From NCBI GenBank assembly GCA_015179045.1, contig WHUZ01000001.1, positions 186,001 through 250,000 on the forward strand: 64,000 bases of DNA. The letters are read 5' to 3'. Positions 1-12,061 of this stretch are shown here, piece after piece. How positions within the stretch are numbered: the stretch's first letter is position 1; each line of letters begins with the position of its first letter. This DNA comes from Kalaharituber pfeilii (taxonomy: Eukaryota > Ascomycota > Pezizomycetes > Pezizales > Pezizaceae). Both the position numbers and the translations under genes were made by a program. Under the pieces are notes generated by a model. The model had not been told where the DNA came from. It ran no database searches and saw only the letters and a list, made by a program, of their open reading frames with translations.

Positions 1-1456
1 TGCTGACAGATCTTCAGATCATATCAACAGGGATCACCCACAGACCACTCTTGGCGAGGAGTAGAAGGTACCTCCCGGGGGCAGCTCATCGAGCTGGGTG
101 GCCATTGGAGGCTGTATTTAACAACTTCTAAGTTGTATACCTTAGTTATTCTATCTGTGACTGAGCCAAGCAGAAACTCAACAGGCAATTTACACAACCA
201 AAAAGTGTATTTTTTTTTATTTTTTTTTTTTTTTTTTATATATCGTTAAGAATAAACCCGGAAAGGTCATGACCATGAACGATGGACGACAGCGAATGGC
301 GCCCCGGTACAGAGTCAATCATGTCGCCACGCCCTCACCTGAGGCGGATGCATCTTCCGCACTCCACAACGGCCAACCCTACTCTCAATCCCCGTACCAA
401 TCCAACGGGGCCCATCATGCATAGCTGCGTTAGTACATAAATACTCTTCGCCTAGGCGATGCCATACAAAGTGTGGGTGCATAATGAAAATAGCAATTGC
501 GGCGAGGCCGTCCCCAAAAGTGGGGTTACAAGCTACGTAATGTGTCCGAAATGGGTCACAATGTGCTCGCTGGGAATGAAACACCCTATCGTAAATTTCC
601 TTGGCCTACCGCTTCTGTTTCGAATATCTCACAACCATAGAGAGTGTATGATATTAGACGACAGTAAAACACACGGATAAAAAAGTAACCTTGTTTGAGA
701 ATATATCCATGAATAGGATGGTCAAAACATAGAGACATTAGGGCACCCGACGTTGTTTTAAGGCAGTCGATCTGCTTACGACTCCACCGCGTCTAACAAA
801 GATGGAGAGGCGGGGCAGGGCAGCGAAAAATAACACAAAGGAGGATGCAATAGAACGATCAACAAAATGACAAGGCCTACCCGATAATGGGTATCCACTC
901 AGATTTACCTGTAAGCCTGCCAGTGACAATTCGGGCTGATCAACCGCTGGCTACAAGGGCAATGAAACACTGGGTCGGGCACGAACGTGTATGCCAAGGA
1001 ACGTCGACATGGCCAAAGCAGTACGACCGCAGGCATCGGGCACGGACCGGAGTTCCAGAGAAACAGCAACAGGAAAACCTTTTCAGTGCTCCATGTTTTT
1101 TATTTAGCAACAGTGTGTCTTAAGCATGATGCAACAGCCCTTTAAGCTATCATATTCTACTCAGAAAAGCGCATCCACCCCCCAAAGAGACACGTTTTCA
1201 GTATCTTCACTTTGCATCCAATGGTTTCTATCCCTCCTAAACTAAAATTTCAAATGCATTTAATATACATTTCATTGTTACCTTACAATATAGAGACTTC
1301 TCTGTTCATTTACATGTATTTAGTTCTTCAACTTACAGGAATATGTATTATTGTCCCACCTGGAATAAAATTCAGTGCGGACATTGCAAGTTAATTCTAC
1401 CATAGTTTCTTTACGCATTCTGGTATCGCCAAGTAGAGGTGGTGAGAAAGGAGGGG

Positions 1457-1812
1457 TTTTTTTTTTATTTTTTTTTTTATATATATCATTACTCGCGTGC
1501 CGCCCTATGGGCTATGGCGAGGTATAATTAAGTACAAACAGTGTGAGAGTAGCCTAAATCAAATAGAAAGATCTAAGGTATGAAATTAATAACATGAGTG
1601 AATGAGAAAATCTACGTCCTGGCCCATTCTAGGATTTCCAATAACGTGTCCTTGTCTCCGTCTCCTTCCCCGGTAGGTCTGTATAATCCATCTTCGCCCC
1701 TTGGGCATTTTTGTTTCCACGCCCTGCATTGATTCATTACGTGGTGGGTCGTTTCGAGGTCCTCGCCACACCTTCGGCATTCTGGGCCGTCGGCGGTGCC
1801 GATTAACACTAT
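1457..1812 (-). mobile_element. LINE-A fragment, 5'-truncated (C-terminal zinc knuckle plus 3' tail)
   Basis: Read on the minus strand, this ends in the LINE-A 3' signature CGCCATAGCCCATAGGGCGG followed by an A-rich tail, seen here as a T-run at 1457. Upstream of the tail is an open frame (about 1612-1809) with the motif C-x2-C, then ETTHHV, then C-x2-W. This matches the zinc-knuckle tail downstream of RNase H in fungal Tad-like LINE ORF2 and resembles the longer copy at 20178-21369. The same insertion lies in copy B (37432-37784), so it predates the A/B duplication. No clear target-site duplication was found, and the 5' boundary is approximate. Confidence 0.8.
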
Positions 1813-2449
1813 GAGAATAAGTTTTATTAGTCTTCCTTTCCATGTCCCAAGAATAAGAAATTTAAAGTGTCAATGTATAATTTGTAAGAAAGTGCCTGTT
1901 ACTGAAACCGTGACAGGCTCCCCGGCGAGGACACTGACCCCATGTTCAACAATGCATTTTATTCGCAGGTTTGGTATGAGGATTTGATGTCGCTGAATCA
2001 TGGAAAAAACAAGCGCAATATTTATAATCTAATCCATCATATTCCACTCAAAATAGACCCTCCCTGTGCTCTACCGGACCAAGTTACCTTGAAATGATAT
2101 TACGGAAGTATTATAGAATCTAACAATACTTATTTACATTGAGATCACTAACTTATTTAGCTATAGTTAGAAGTTGTATGTAGGGATTATTTGGAATGTG
2201 GTGTCCCTTCAAATGTTCAGGCGAAACTTGCACTCTGCTGGAGTTTAATATCATCATCAGCATCCTCTGGGTCCTCAGGTGATCGGGGAAACTTGGGACT
2301 TGGCGTGCTGCTAGACGAAATACTTGAGAAGGCAGTGGTTGCCTCTTCTGAGCATCAGGTATCACAGAAAGGCTCTCTCTACGGCCTGCTCAAACTTTAC
2401 TTAAATGTTCCTAAAATATTACTCGAAGACTTTAATAATGAATAAATGT

Positions 2450-2950
2450 TATTAAGACTAAGAATATTACCTGGGTTTTTGCACAGTCTCACTAACTTTA
2501 CCTAAATCTGCTTCTGAGAACCATGCCGCTTGTGCATCCCTTGGTGTGAAAATAAATATGATATAAATGTGAGTAAGTTTGTGACAATACATTACAAAAA
2601 GAAACAAAAAAATTTTTTATCTAAAATATACTTATTTTACTCTTGACATCTATATTAATTATATGCTTTCAATGTTAACTACTAATAAGCTTTTAATATT
2701 ACTTTTAGCAAACCAGCTTCTAATACTATTTTACCTTTATACTTTTTATATTATTACTACTGTATCATTGAATATACTTTTATTGTACTCATGATCTTGC
2801 TAGCTACAAGTTTATTATTTAATAAATATTCTTTAATATTATTTGTCTTTGAAATTTAAAAAACAGAGTAGCTGCAGAGTAGTTAAACAGTGGCTGCTGA
2901 AGAAATAATAAGATAGATAAAGTCAGAAAAATAAAAATATTAAGTTATTT
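2450..2950. other. AT-rich non-coding stretch
   Basis: Strongly AT-rich with many TpA steps, no ORF and no recognised element. It is present in copy B, where it is interrupted by a solo LTR at 38640. Confidence 0.5.
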
Positions 2951-2952
2951 AT

Positions 2953-3016
2953 GTTGGTGTAGTAGTATAGATATTAAAAAAAGTATTGCATTAAGAACTC
3001 CAGTTCGATTCTGCAG
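2953..3016 (+). other. tRNA-like sequence (decayed tRNA or tRNA-derived SINE head)
   Basis: An A-box-like GTGTAGTAGTATAGATA is followed about 35 bases on by a B-box-like AGTTCGATTCTG. The copy in block B (39081-39145) is closer to a real tRNA, with TGTAGTGGTATAGGTATT and the same B box. There is no clean acceptor stem and the anticodon arm is unclear. A functional tRNA is unlikely. A degraded tRNA gene or a tRNA-derived SINE head is a fair reading. Confidence 0.3.
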
Positions 3017-4236
3017 TTAGATCTAGTCCCGCAGAGGAGAACTTATTTTTTAGGTTTGCCACCTGTAAAATATCTTAAAATAAAGCACATTAAATGACCT
3101 TTGTATGAGGAAAAGAATCTTTTTAAAAAGGTCTGAGATTCTGGCTACGAGAACAGTCTGAGATTAATATATGAAAAAAAAACAGGCCAAAGTAATGGAT
3201 TACGGGCGTAAAAGCGTAATTTCAAGTATAGACTCGGTAATGGTATTACCTAAGTATCTATGTCTCGCTTTCATTACGCCCCATTTGTTACTATCTGTTG
3301 CTACTTAATTGAGAAACCTGGCAACGTTTATGTAAAGTTCCGATGCTCCATAGAGCCTGCGGTTCAACGACCCTCTCCTCCCTCCATCCCTCTGCTGTGC
3401 TGACCCTCCGAATGAACCAAACGTCCCATCTAGCGTCGAAGTCATGGGCAAGCCCAAACAATTCTTCTTTGCAGCCCACTTAGCCATAGCTCTCGTTAGC
3501 CTCTCTGTGCTTGTCTCCCTTTTGCCTTTCTTCCACGTTCCTCGGTACTACCTGCTTTTTCTTGGCTGCTGTTTTTGTTCCTCTACATTTTTCCATCATT
3601 CCTCCGCCTTCGAATTTCCTTTTCCATTTTTCTCATCTGCGTTGCTTTTTGCTCCTCTTTCAGTCTACTTTACTCGTTTTTGTCTTCTAGGTGATCAAAT
3701 GCCGCTCTGATTTCGGCTTGCCAGGAAGATTCCATTTTACGTGTTTGACCGGGATATGGGACACTACCGAACACTTCCGGAGGTCACAACGAAACCTTGC
3801 CGTGGTTCCAAATTGCCATAAAATAGGCTGGAATTGAAAATATAGTATGGCAGAACATAGAATTAATTCCGCATTTTATTTTACAAATAGGGGGGCAAAT
3901 AAATTAGGTAGTAGGTATCTTTTGAGGTCCCACATCCGAATGAAGCTCACGTGAGATCCTGTGAACATAGTTATATATTTTGCGACGTGTTATTCTGATG
4001 GCCAGCGGAGTTTCAAACTTCGATGAGGTTCGAGACTTCAGTGGGTAATGGAATGAGATCTATAGGTTGGTAACGGCAAAGATTCCCAATGGTCATGCAA
4101 AGCTACCCAGGCAGAAGTTTGGCCTCACGTTGTTGTAATACTTATATACCAGTCAAACTGTTACAGGTTTTGGCTCTCCAAAGCTCAGTTCCCTTTAGCC
4201 CCATGTTAAGTACTGCCAATTTGAGGAACACAGCAA

Positions 4237-4990
4237 AGGTTAGAGGACAACAAGAGGTTTGACTTCATAGATATCGTAGTTCACCTATGGATATTTCAAG
4301 CGTGGGGCCCCTCGCTGGGATTAGTTGCTGCTGGATCTAGTGATCGATCAATTTGATTTACAAGAATAGAGATCATGTAATTTGGTATATTTTATCTCAA
4401 GAGACATGGAAATGCTAGTATATACGTTCAGCAAGTTAAGAACAGGAAAGAATAGAACAGGTTGCCTTCCGCTCAACGTTGACCATCATTGAAAGCGGAG
4501 CATTACAGACCATTTTTTAGAAAGATACTGGACAGTGCTCTTCTCCAGCTCGGCTTCGAACCGGAGCCCTCAATTCTATACCTCACTATGGCGCTTGTTG
4601 TTCATTAGTCTGGTTGCACCTCCATTTCTGGAGATAACAGCATCCATCTCGTGATCAACCAAGGCCTGCGTACGAGGCTAAACCAAGGCATGGGTCAGTT
4701 TGGAAAGTGGACAGCTCCCCCTGCTGTAAGCCTATCCCCACCCCCCAACCCTCAACCCCCCAACCCTCCCCCCCGCATACCCCTTCAAAACTCCTTCTAT
4801 ATCTGCCACCCGTTGGTAGTACTTCTTTTCTCTCGCGTAAGATCCCAATTTACAGGGATATTATCAAGTCAAGACGTCTACACGCGGCATTACCGCTGGT
4901 TACAAGATTAGCCTTACCCTGTATACGAAAGTTAAGCCACTTCTGCTATTGACAATTTCTCGTGACCACCGCCTCTCCCACCTCCGATAC
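4237..4990. other. About 750-bp segment present in copy A, absent from copy B
   Basis: The flanks (AACACAGCAA on the left, AAGCAGACTACTCTCACCG on the right) are joined directly in copy B near 40370-40385. The segment has C-rich runs around 4735-4790 but no TIR, poly-A or target-site duplication that I can see. A deletion in B is therefore as likely as an insertion in A. The minus strand near 4540-4590 has a GGTTCGAAGCC string like a pol III B box, but no convincing tRNA fold. Confidence 0.7.
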
Positions 4991-5399
4991 AAGCAGACTA
5001 CTCTCACCGTCTCTCTTGAATCGATCTCACATCGCTTCTCCTGTCGCTACCACCATATTACCTCCACCTCCACCACTTCCGCCACTGCTATCGCCTCTTT
5101 TACCGCCTCGTTGACGGCCCTGCCGAAGCCTTTCCGACAACCTGTCCTGGCATAACGTCACTGACCGGGATCCGGCGCATTACCGGGATCTGGCGCACTT
5201 CCGGAATTAAAACAATAGCCTCCTGTAAGGCCAAATCTTCATAGAAGATAACCAGATTGCACATACAGCTTGGAGTGGTATAGGAAAGTAATTTCCACAC
5301 CTCAGTTAGCCAATTGGAAAATTTGCATAATATTCTATGCTGGTAGTTGCCCAATTAGGCATCTGAACCCTATGCTGGTGTAAAATAGCAAGATAGCTA

Positions 5400-5960
5400 T
5401 TTAGAACCTTGAGCAAGTGCATATACCTTTTATAGTATGTATTTAAGAGATCTAGAATGTTTCATAATAATTGAATATATATGGAACAAGTAGTGAGCCA
5501 ATATTTAGATATATATTTTTACTGCTAGAAGTAAATTATAATATTTAGTCTATATATAATTCTAAAAATATAAAACATGTTTAGAATACTCTAAAATATA
5601 ATTCTACATATAGAAGAATATATCTGAAGTAGCTTATAGGTATAAATATTGACAGAAAGTAGAAATTAATAGAGATATCTATCTATATATACTTAATTAG
5701 ATAATATATATTTCTTAATACACTAGTATAAATGCTACAATCCTAAGCTATAAAACTCTAGAAATATAATCTAGAAGCTTCTAAAATATTATATCGAAAG
5801 TTTCAAAGTAACTTAATACTACTTGCTTAAAGTAGACATAATTATATCTCCTTCCATATAAAGATACCTTGAATTTTAGTCTATATATTATTGCAACATG
5901 TATAAATACTATAATTATAACCCAATAATAGCCAATATATGACTATCTTACTTTAAGTGT
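5400..5960. other. TpA-rich, CpG-poor tract (RIP-like)
   Basis: Dominated by TATATA-type strings with almost no CpG. Repeated at 40780-41340. This is the pattern expected of DNA mutated by repeat-induced point mutation in ascomycetes. No gene is visible. Confidence 0.55.
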
Positions 5961-6179
5961 ATCACGCAAATGTACTAGAAGGTTCGTCACTTGTTTCTTA
6001 TTTTTTATGGGGAATTATATTACTTTTAAACATCCATATTCTCGACAATCAGGGAGTGTTGGTGACTAAATGGAATCCAATGATGCCCACTGAGGCGACC
6101 GGGCAGTTCATGTGGGTGTCAGTTGAAGCATTCCCATCTTGTTCTGGTTTTTAGTGGACTAGGCTCTTATTTCCTATTC

Positions 6180-7291
6180 TTTCCAAAAGGATTCTCGTCG
6201 ACAAAAAGAAGCTATCCAACACCAAAGCCAAGCTAGCCGCCACCTACCTGTTCGACGAACGTGAAATTATCAAAAGTATCCTTGAAGACTGACATCTCCG
6301 GAACCTCGAGTTCGTAGAGCTTGTTGACAAGAAAAAAGAAATCACTGGCCTTTCCAGGCCTGGATGGAGAGCATTTATTGATTCCGCACTGCGTCAAGGC
6401 GGAATCTATTGGCCAGCATATCTAGTATAGAATATGACTGACCACATTTCAGTCCTACCAGCGGAAAAAACTTAGTTTCAGATTTTGTCGAGGTTCGAGA
6501 CAAACCTACAACCTCTCCAAGGGTCATTCATATTCGTGTTCTCACGAAAGATAGAAGGTCCGAATCTCCAACATCTGACTTAATCTTGGCTCATGTGGAA
6601 CTAGTAGTTCCTAAGATGCTCAACAGCCTCAAGTCCTAGAGTTTTGCAGAAATGAAACATCATTTTTCTTCCGGCAGGACGGTCCCACATATATTGTTTC
6701 CATTGCCAATATTAATCGTAGGACTATAAGTATCCGCCCTCATCTGGTAATTTGTCACAAGAGCCTGAAACGCCATTTCGATCAATTGTCTAGTCAATTC
6801 GACTACCCCTAGCAAGACTCGAAACTCCAGATACCACCACCTCTTGAGTGCGGAATTGGAAATACGTCACTATGGAAAGGAATTTTTGATTCGCCGTTTC
6901 ATTGCTCAGCCTTTGCCAGTCTCTTAGTAATTTACTGCTAGACTTGGTGTTCGGCGCAACTGTTTCGGATCTCTTCTTGCCGTCTACTTCACGATCTATG
7001 CCAACCCTTGTTAGAGCGCCGGAAGTTGTTCAAGAACCATCTTGTTACTCTTGGCCTTTTGTTGCAAAATTCATTGATATTTTAGAGGCAATGGTTCTAT
7101 TTCATCTCCCACTAGAAACAGGATTAATCTTTGACATAAGGGTTGCTGATAAAAATGTTTCCACGGATGTCTGTGCCGTTCAACATATTCACATATATTG
7201 TGGCCTCCAGACGAACATTGCTTGTTCGCGAATAGGCCAATTCTTCAAAAGGCTGGCCAATGGGCCGGCCCAGCCGGGAACACTGCCTTAG
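6180..7291 (+). pseudogene. Unrecognised decayed coding remnant
   Basis: Copy B (41560-42680) helps here. From about 41570 it reads an open frame containing LSNTKAKLAATYLFDER, TPGWRAFIDS and YNMTDHISVLPAEKT. The same stretch in copy A carries a TGA. Further down, 6902-7291 in A is an open frame of 129 codons, while in B a GAA-to-TAA change near 42424 stops it. Both segments have protein-like composition and no low-complexity bias, so a former multi-exon gene is plausible. I do not recognise the family. No reliable start, splice sites or domain can be assigned, and a functional gene is unlikely. Confidence 0.3.
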
Positions 7292-7499
7292 CGCAAGTAC
7301 CACTAGGTACCTCCTGGTGGCCACCAGTTATGAGTATAGGCCTACGTGCTACTGTTGGTATAATTGATAAGCCTGCTAGCACAGCCTCTCTTAGTGTTAG
7401 ACTGCCACTAGAACATAGTGGCTACTGGAAGGTGCAACTCACTATAATAGACCGTATATTGGATTTTTCTTCTGCACTTAAGATTTCTCTTGAGTAATA

Positions 7500-8420
7500 A
7501 TAGGTGTTTGTAGTTTTAAGTATAATAGTATTTACTGAATAATGCTGGAAAATTTATCAGATGTATTCTAGGTATTTGTCTTACTCCATGCAAAATTTTA
7601 GAGTATTATTAGTATAGACAGAGATATCCGGAATCCTCCACCATTGCAGATATTATTTTCTTGAGGTAACAAGAATTGCGTTGAGGCCAAGCCTCTGATT
7701 TTTAGTAGTTGTATTACCATATAGGGTAATAAATATACTCTTGCAAACGCCAAACATTCAAGTATCAACCTCAAATTCTGCGATACAAAAAAACTCAATA
7801 AGTTTAAAGTAGTACTATACTATAAGTTCTTCATTAATTTGATGCAATTCTTATAGTATTAGAAACCTAGAGTAAATTAGTTTTATAGTACTTTATTATT
7901 TATTAGATTTAGCTATATATACTATTATAAATCTGTAATATAAAGTGAGATAAAATTTCTGCTATATTTATTAACCTCTTAGATTTAATATTAATAATTT
8001 TATAAATTCTTAATAGAGTTAAGCAGTTATTATAGTAGTAAATCGTACAGAAATAGAGCTTTTATTTAAAGTTATTATTTATAAATTCTATAAAAATCTA
8101 GTTAAGTGATAATAGAATTGGCTACTACCTTATAATAGATATAATTTTTTTATTTTACTATTAAAGTTTACTTACTACTACTACTTGCTAAAAAAGTATA
8201 CTATTGCTAAATTTGATACTATCACTATTTAACTTAAAACAACTATTTATTACTATACTAATATTATTATATATAAATAAGCTATTTTAAAGTTTTTTTC
8301 AAAATCTTTAACTATATAAGGACCTTATTTTCTATTCTCGATAGTTTTTATCAGTACATCTATTACTTATACTATCTATATACTTATACTTCTTAGAGAA
8401 CTGTATGAATCAGAAAGATG
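7500..8420. repeat. AT-rich interspersed repeat R1 (copy in A)
   Basis: This sequence and its extension to about 8600 recur inverted at 15870-17358, and in copy B at 42880-44650. Its 7530-7735 end recurs at 28772-28960 and 29985-30165. That end holds a conserved short hairpin around GGAGGATTTCGGATATCT (opposite strand here). The body is very TpA-rich. No coding capacity is seen. Confidence 0.7.
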
Positions 8421-8661
8421 AGCGTGAAAGTAATACTAATGTATATAGTGCTATTGTTGTGCATGGATAGTTCATTTATGTTGGTATAGCTTACAAGCTA
8501 ATAAGTGAGTAATTAATATTATTACAATACACAACATAGGTACATGAAGATACATTCAGTTCTTCAACAAGCCAGGTGTTCCTGGGCAGGCTGGCTCCAT
8601 GAGGAACACTATATGTTTCCCACGGTATGGTGTTCCCTATGGAGCCTGCTTATTCGCGAAT

Positions 8662-9918
8662 GGAGAGTGAAGAAGATAGAGACAGAAACACCCGGAATGC
8701 ATGAGATGGTACAGCGGAGGCGCCAGACAAATACACATGCAAAAGAGTGTCTACGGTCAGTGACTAGAGTTTTAGGTGTAGATGGGGATAGTGGAACAGA
8801 TAATTGGACACTCACAGCTTCGGTCACCTCCACTCCGACGCCTGCTCGACCTCTGCGGCTTCTTCAGCGAGTCTGAGGCAGATGCTATATGAGCCTATCA
8901 ATTACCAGTCTGCCGCTTCCTGAGGCCTACTACAGGTAGGGTGCCACTGCAGCCAGTAGCATGACGAAGTCTATCAGCGTCCTCCAAAATTCGCTAGATA
9001 TGGCTCTCGTGCACATAAGGCATGGGAAACCGCAGTGTTACGCGCAGTAACCAACTGACATACTATCTATTGCACCACCAAAAGGTAGGTCAGCAATCGT
9101 CGGTTGGACTACCTGAACGCGCTGACAGAGCCTTCGTGCAACCTCTTCGCCGCCATGACTTAGTCTGGTGAATCCGAATTTCCATTCCCGGTATGTGACA
9201 TTATCCAACCGTGACAGATCATTGGAAGAAGGACTGGGACCAGGGATGGATCAGGAGGTGGTGTGATGACGGCTAGACAGCATCCACTGTTTCGCACGGG
9301 TACCGGTATCTAGAGCTGGCGGAACGAAGCCTCAAGGGTGCCCTCAATAATCAAATGTCAAGAAAAGAGTCTTCAATTGTCTTGTCTGTACGTGTCCATA
9401 TCTGTCCATATCTGTATATTCTCGTGTATGTCTGTATCTCCCTCCACACAGTCCTATCTACATACAATTTATAGACCACCTTCGCCTTCCAACTAAGCCT
9501 ATACATACATATCTCGCTTCTTAATCATAATTTTCTTCCTCATCCCATGCATGTGTCATCATGTGACCCTACCGCTGACTACCGCTCCGGCCCGCGCTTG
9601 GCCTTATTCTTTCCATCAGTACCGTGGTTACCACCACAGTGGCAGAAGAGGCCTTGGTGACAGCCACTATAGATTTAACGAAGCCCTCCCATGAACTTTA
9701 GACACTTCCCCCACACTGATATGGCACTCATGGCCGACTTACATTTCTTCAACGATTTGTTACATGGTCTTTTATAGCAACACAGTACCTTACAACTAGC
9801 TTTTTGGCAATGGCAATGCGACCTTCTTCTTCTGGTCTATTTATTACGGTGTCTGCGATTGCAGCGAAATGTAGGTGTAACTTAGGACAACGCTTGGAAC
9901 TTGACCTTTGTATAGAGG
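8662..9918. other. Intergenic; its right part is a diverged duplicate of 11535-12258
   Basis: No credible gene. From about 9280 the sequence (CAGCATCCACT, GTACCGGTATC, TTTATAGACCACCTTCGCC, CCGTGGTTACCACCAC) matches 11535-12258 once the MITE at 11719-12053 is set aside. 9870-9910 also resembles the reverse complement of 44950-44990. Confidence 0.6.
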
Positions 9919-9926
9919 CCGTGGAG

Positions 9927-10272
9927 TAGTGAGCGGCACGAGCTAGCTCGAGCCGAGCTGGAGGGTGAGCTCGAGCTGGCCTGGCATGAGCTCGAGCCTG
10001 GATTGATTATATATATAATATTGACAAACTAAACTAAGCTAAGCTAAAATTTTCATCTTTCTCACTACTATCAGCTAAATTGTGCATTTCGAAGTTGTTG
10101 GTAGGTCAGAATGAGCTCCAAGTCTCTAATTATTACTATATTAGGTATTTACAGTTTATGAAACCTTGCACTGGCTAAGCATTTTAGCGAGCTGTCAAGA
10201 AAAACACAAGCATGATCTTGGCTCGTTTGAGCTCGAGCTGGCTCGAGCTGGCTCGGCTCGTGCCGCTCACTA
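9927..10272. mobile_element. hAT-type MITE, copy 1
   Basis: A 346-bp non-autonomous element with inverted ends TAGTGAGCGGCACGAGC / GCTCGTGCCGCTCACTA. It is flanked by a perfect 8-bp duplication CCGTGGAG at 9919-9926 and 10273-10280. Subterminal regions are GC-rich GAGCTCGAGCTGG strings, and the core is AT-richer and shared by all four copies. The 8-bp duplication is the usual hAT target size. No transposase is encoded. Confidence 0.9.
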
Positions 10273-10280
10273 CCGTGGAG

Positions 10281-11085
10281 GCCTCTATATATAGGCGTCC
10301 AGCGTGTCGGTTATTTGCATTATTCTATTTAACATTGAGTGCTAACTAACAAGCTTCTCTCTCATCATCATCATGGCATCATTACCATGCGTCATCTCTC
10401 ATCACCATGGCATCATTGATACTTTCTTCGGTCACCATGACACTATTATGGTGATGCGGCCGAATCCTTTCGTCCAGTAGGGCCCCCAAACACGGTGGAG
10501 GACGGGAATAGGAGGGAAGAACTAAGCTAACGCTGAAGAGGCGAGTAGGGTGTTGGAATATACAGTCTGAATCTGGTTATTTGTCGATTTCCTTAACTAC
10601 CCGTCATTTTTCGGACATGTATTCCTTCGGAATGTTTTTCTTGTTTTTCCCGAGAAATTCTCCGTGGTATGCCTTAGACTGTTTTCGTCTGTTAATGTTG
10701 AATGTTTCCTCATGATCGATATGTTGTCTACAAAAGGCCCCTCTTGTAGCTACTTGATAGACAAAGTATCAATATCATCCTCATCCACCAATACCTCGTA
10801 GCTCGTAGACCTTACATGGGGCAAAGACGGTGGGTTAGCAGAATTGAAGAAGGATAATAAACGGAGAATGTAACTTATAAACAATGCCGGTAGAACGTAA
10901 CTTTTCGTCAAGGTTGTATAGATCCCCTTGTAGAGGTCGGTCCCAGTGCGTCATTATTCTGTTATTGATAATGCTTTCTACACTTTAGCAATCAATGCTA
11001 AACAATCAATGCTTAACAAGCAGTTCTCAAGAGCCCGTGTTGTTGTCTTGCCACTTTGGTGGCAACCGTAAGAGTGGAATGAAGG
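10281..11085. other. Intergenic, no gene seen
   Basis: Short ATCATCATGGCATCAT-type microrepeats occur near 10360-10450. No ORF with protein-like composition or recognisable element was found. Confidence 0.5.
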
Positions 11086-11093
11086 GTCAACAG

Positions 11094-11532
11094 TAGTGAG
11101 CGGCACGAGCCGAGCCAGCTCGAGCCAGCTCGAGCTCGACTGATCTTGAGCTCGAGCTGGCTCGAGCTGGCCTGGCATGGGCTCGAGCTGACTCGAGCTC
11201 AAACGAGCCAAGATCATGCTTGTGTTTTTCTTGACAGCTCGCTAAAATGCTTAGCCAGTGCAAGGTTTCATAAACTGTAAATACCTACTATAGTAATAAT
11301 TAGAGACTTGGAGCTCATTCCGACCTACCAACAACTTCGAAATGCACAATTTAGCTGATAGTAGTGAGAAAGTTGAAAATTTAGCTTAGTTTAGTTTAGT
11401 TTGTCAATATTATGATCCAGGCTCGAGCTCATGCCACGCCAGCTCGAGCTAGCTCGAGCCGAGCTCACTTACTCACGAGCTGGCTCGAGCTCACCCTCCA
11501 GCTCGGCTCGAGCTAGCTCGTGCCGCTCACTA
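11094..11532. mobile_element. hAT-type MITE, copy 2 (opposite core orientation)
   Basis: A 439-bp element with the same TAGTGAGCGGCACGAGC ends and a perfect 8-bp duplication GTCAACAG (11086-11093 and 11533-11540). The core is in reverse orientation to copy 1. The extra length comes from expanded GAGCTCGAG-type subterminal repeats. Confidence 0.9.
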
Positions 11533-11718
11533 GTCAACAGCATCCACTCTCTTGCACAGGGTACCGGTATCCAGAGCTAGCGGAACAAGTTCTCAAGGGC
11601 GGGTCCCAATAGTCAATGCCAAGGAAAGGACCATAAAACAAGAGTAGTCAATTGTCTTGCCTGCGCGTGTCTGGTCTGTCTGTCTATCCATACAGGCCTG
11701 TCTCTGCTGTCTGCTGTG

Positions 11719-12053
11719 TAGTGAGCGGCACGAGCTAGCTCGAGCCGAGCTGGAGGGTGAGCTCGAGCTGGCCTGGCATGAGCTCGAGCCTGGATTGATT
11801 ATATAAATAATATTGACAAACTAAACCAAACTAAGCTAAATTTTCATCTTTCTCACTACTATCAGCTAAATTGAGCATTTCGAAGTTGTTGGTAGGTCAG
11901 AATGAGCTCCAAGTCTCTAATTATTACTATATTAGGTATTTACAGTTTATGAAACCTTGCACTGGCTAAGCATTTTAGCGAGCTGTCAAGAAAAACACTA
12001 GCATGATCTTGGCTCGTTTGAGCTCGAGCTGGCTCGGCTCGTGCCGCTCACTA
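11719..12053. mobile_element. hAT-type MITE, copy 3
   Basis: A 335-bp element in the orientation of copy 1, flanked by the 8-bp duplication CTGCTGTG (11711-11718 and 12054-12061). It interrupts the 11535-12258 duplicate of 9280-9640, where the equivalent site is unoccupied. Confidence 0.9.
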
Positions 12054-12061
12054 CTGCTGTG

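Larger units (their letters stand above)
1..8661. repeat. Segmental duplication, copy A (partner at 35742-44738)
   Basis: The sequence from base 1 (TGCTGACAGATCTTCAGATC) reappears from base 35742 and stays collinear to about 8661/44738, where homology stops after the shared TTATTCGCGAAT. By eye the copies are mostly well over 90 percent identical, with scattered substitutions. Larger differences are insertions: copy B gained a LINE-A tail (36751), a solo LTR (38640) and a LINE-B fragment (43871), while copy A has about 750 bp (4237-4990) missing from B. No intact gene is visible. The block holds a LINE-A fragment, AT-rich tracts and unrecognised coding-like remnants near 6.2-7.3 kb. It is cut by the window edge. 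Confidence 0.93.

Noticed and set aside
210..245. T-run followed by ATATATCG as another LINE-A tail
   Set aside because: It lacks the GGGCTATGGCG signature and any duplicated flank. A simple low-complexity tract is sufficient.
315..680. Small ORFs on both strands, conserved between copies A and B
   Set aside because: Conservation follows from the segmental duplication. The diverged third copy (26400-26700) does not keep the frames.
3444..3710. 88-codon plus-strand ORF with a hydrophobic N-terminus like a secreted protein
   Set aside because: The plus strand is pyrimidine-rich, which alone gives Phe/Leu/Ser/Pro-rich frames. In copy B a one-base change alters the C-terminal frame, and the opposite strand looks at least as coding-like.
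4530..4600. Candidate tRNA on the minus strand around GGTTCGAAGCC
   Set aside because: A B-box-like string is present, but no acceptable acceptor stem or anticodon arm could be drawn.
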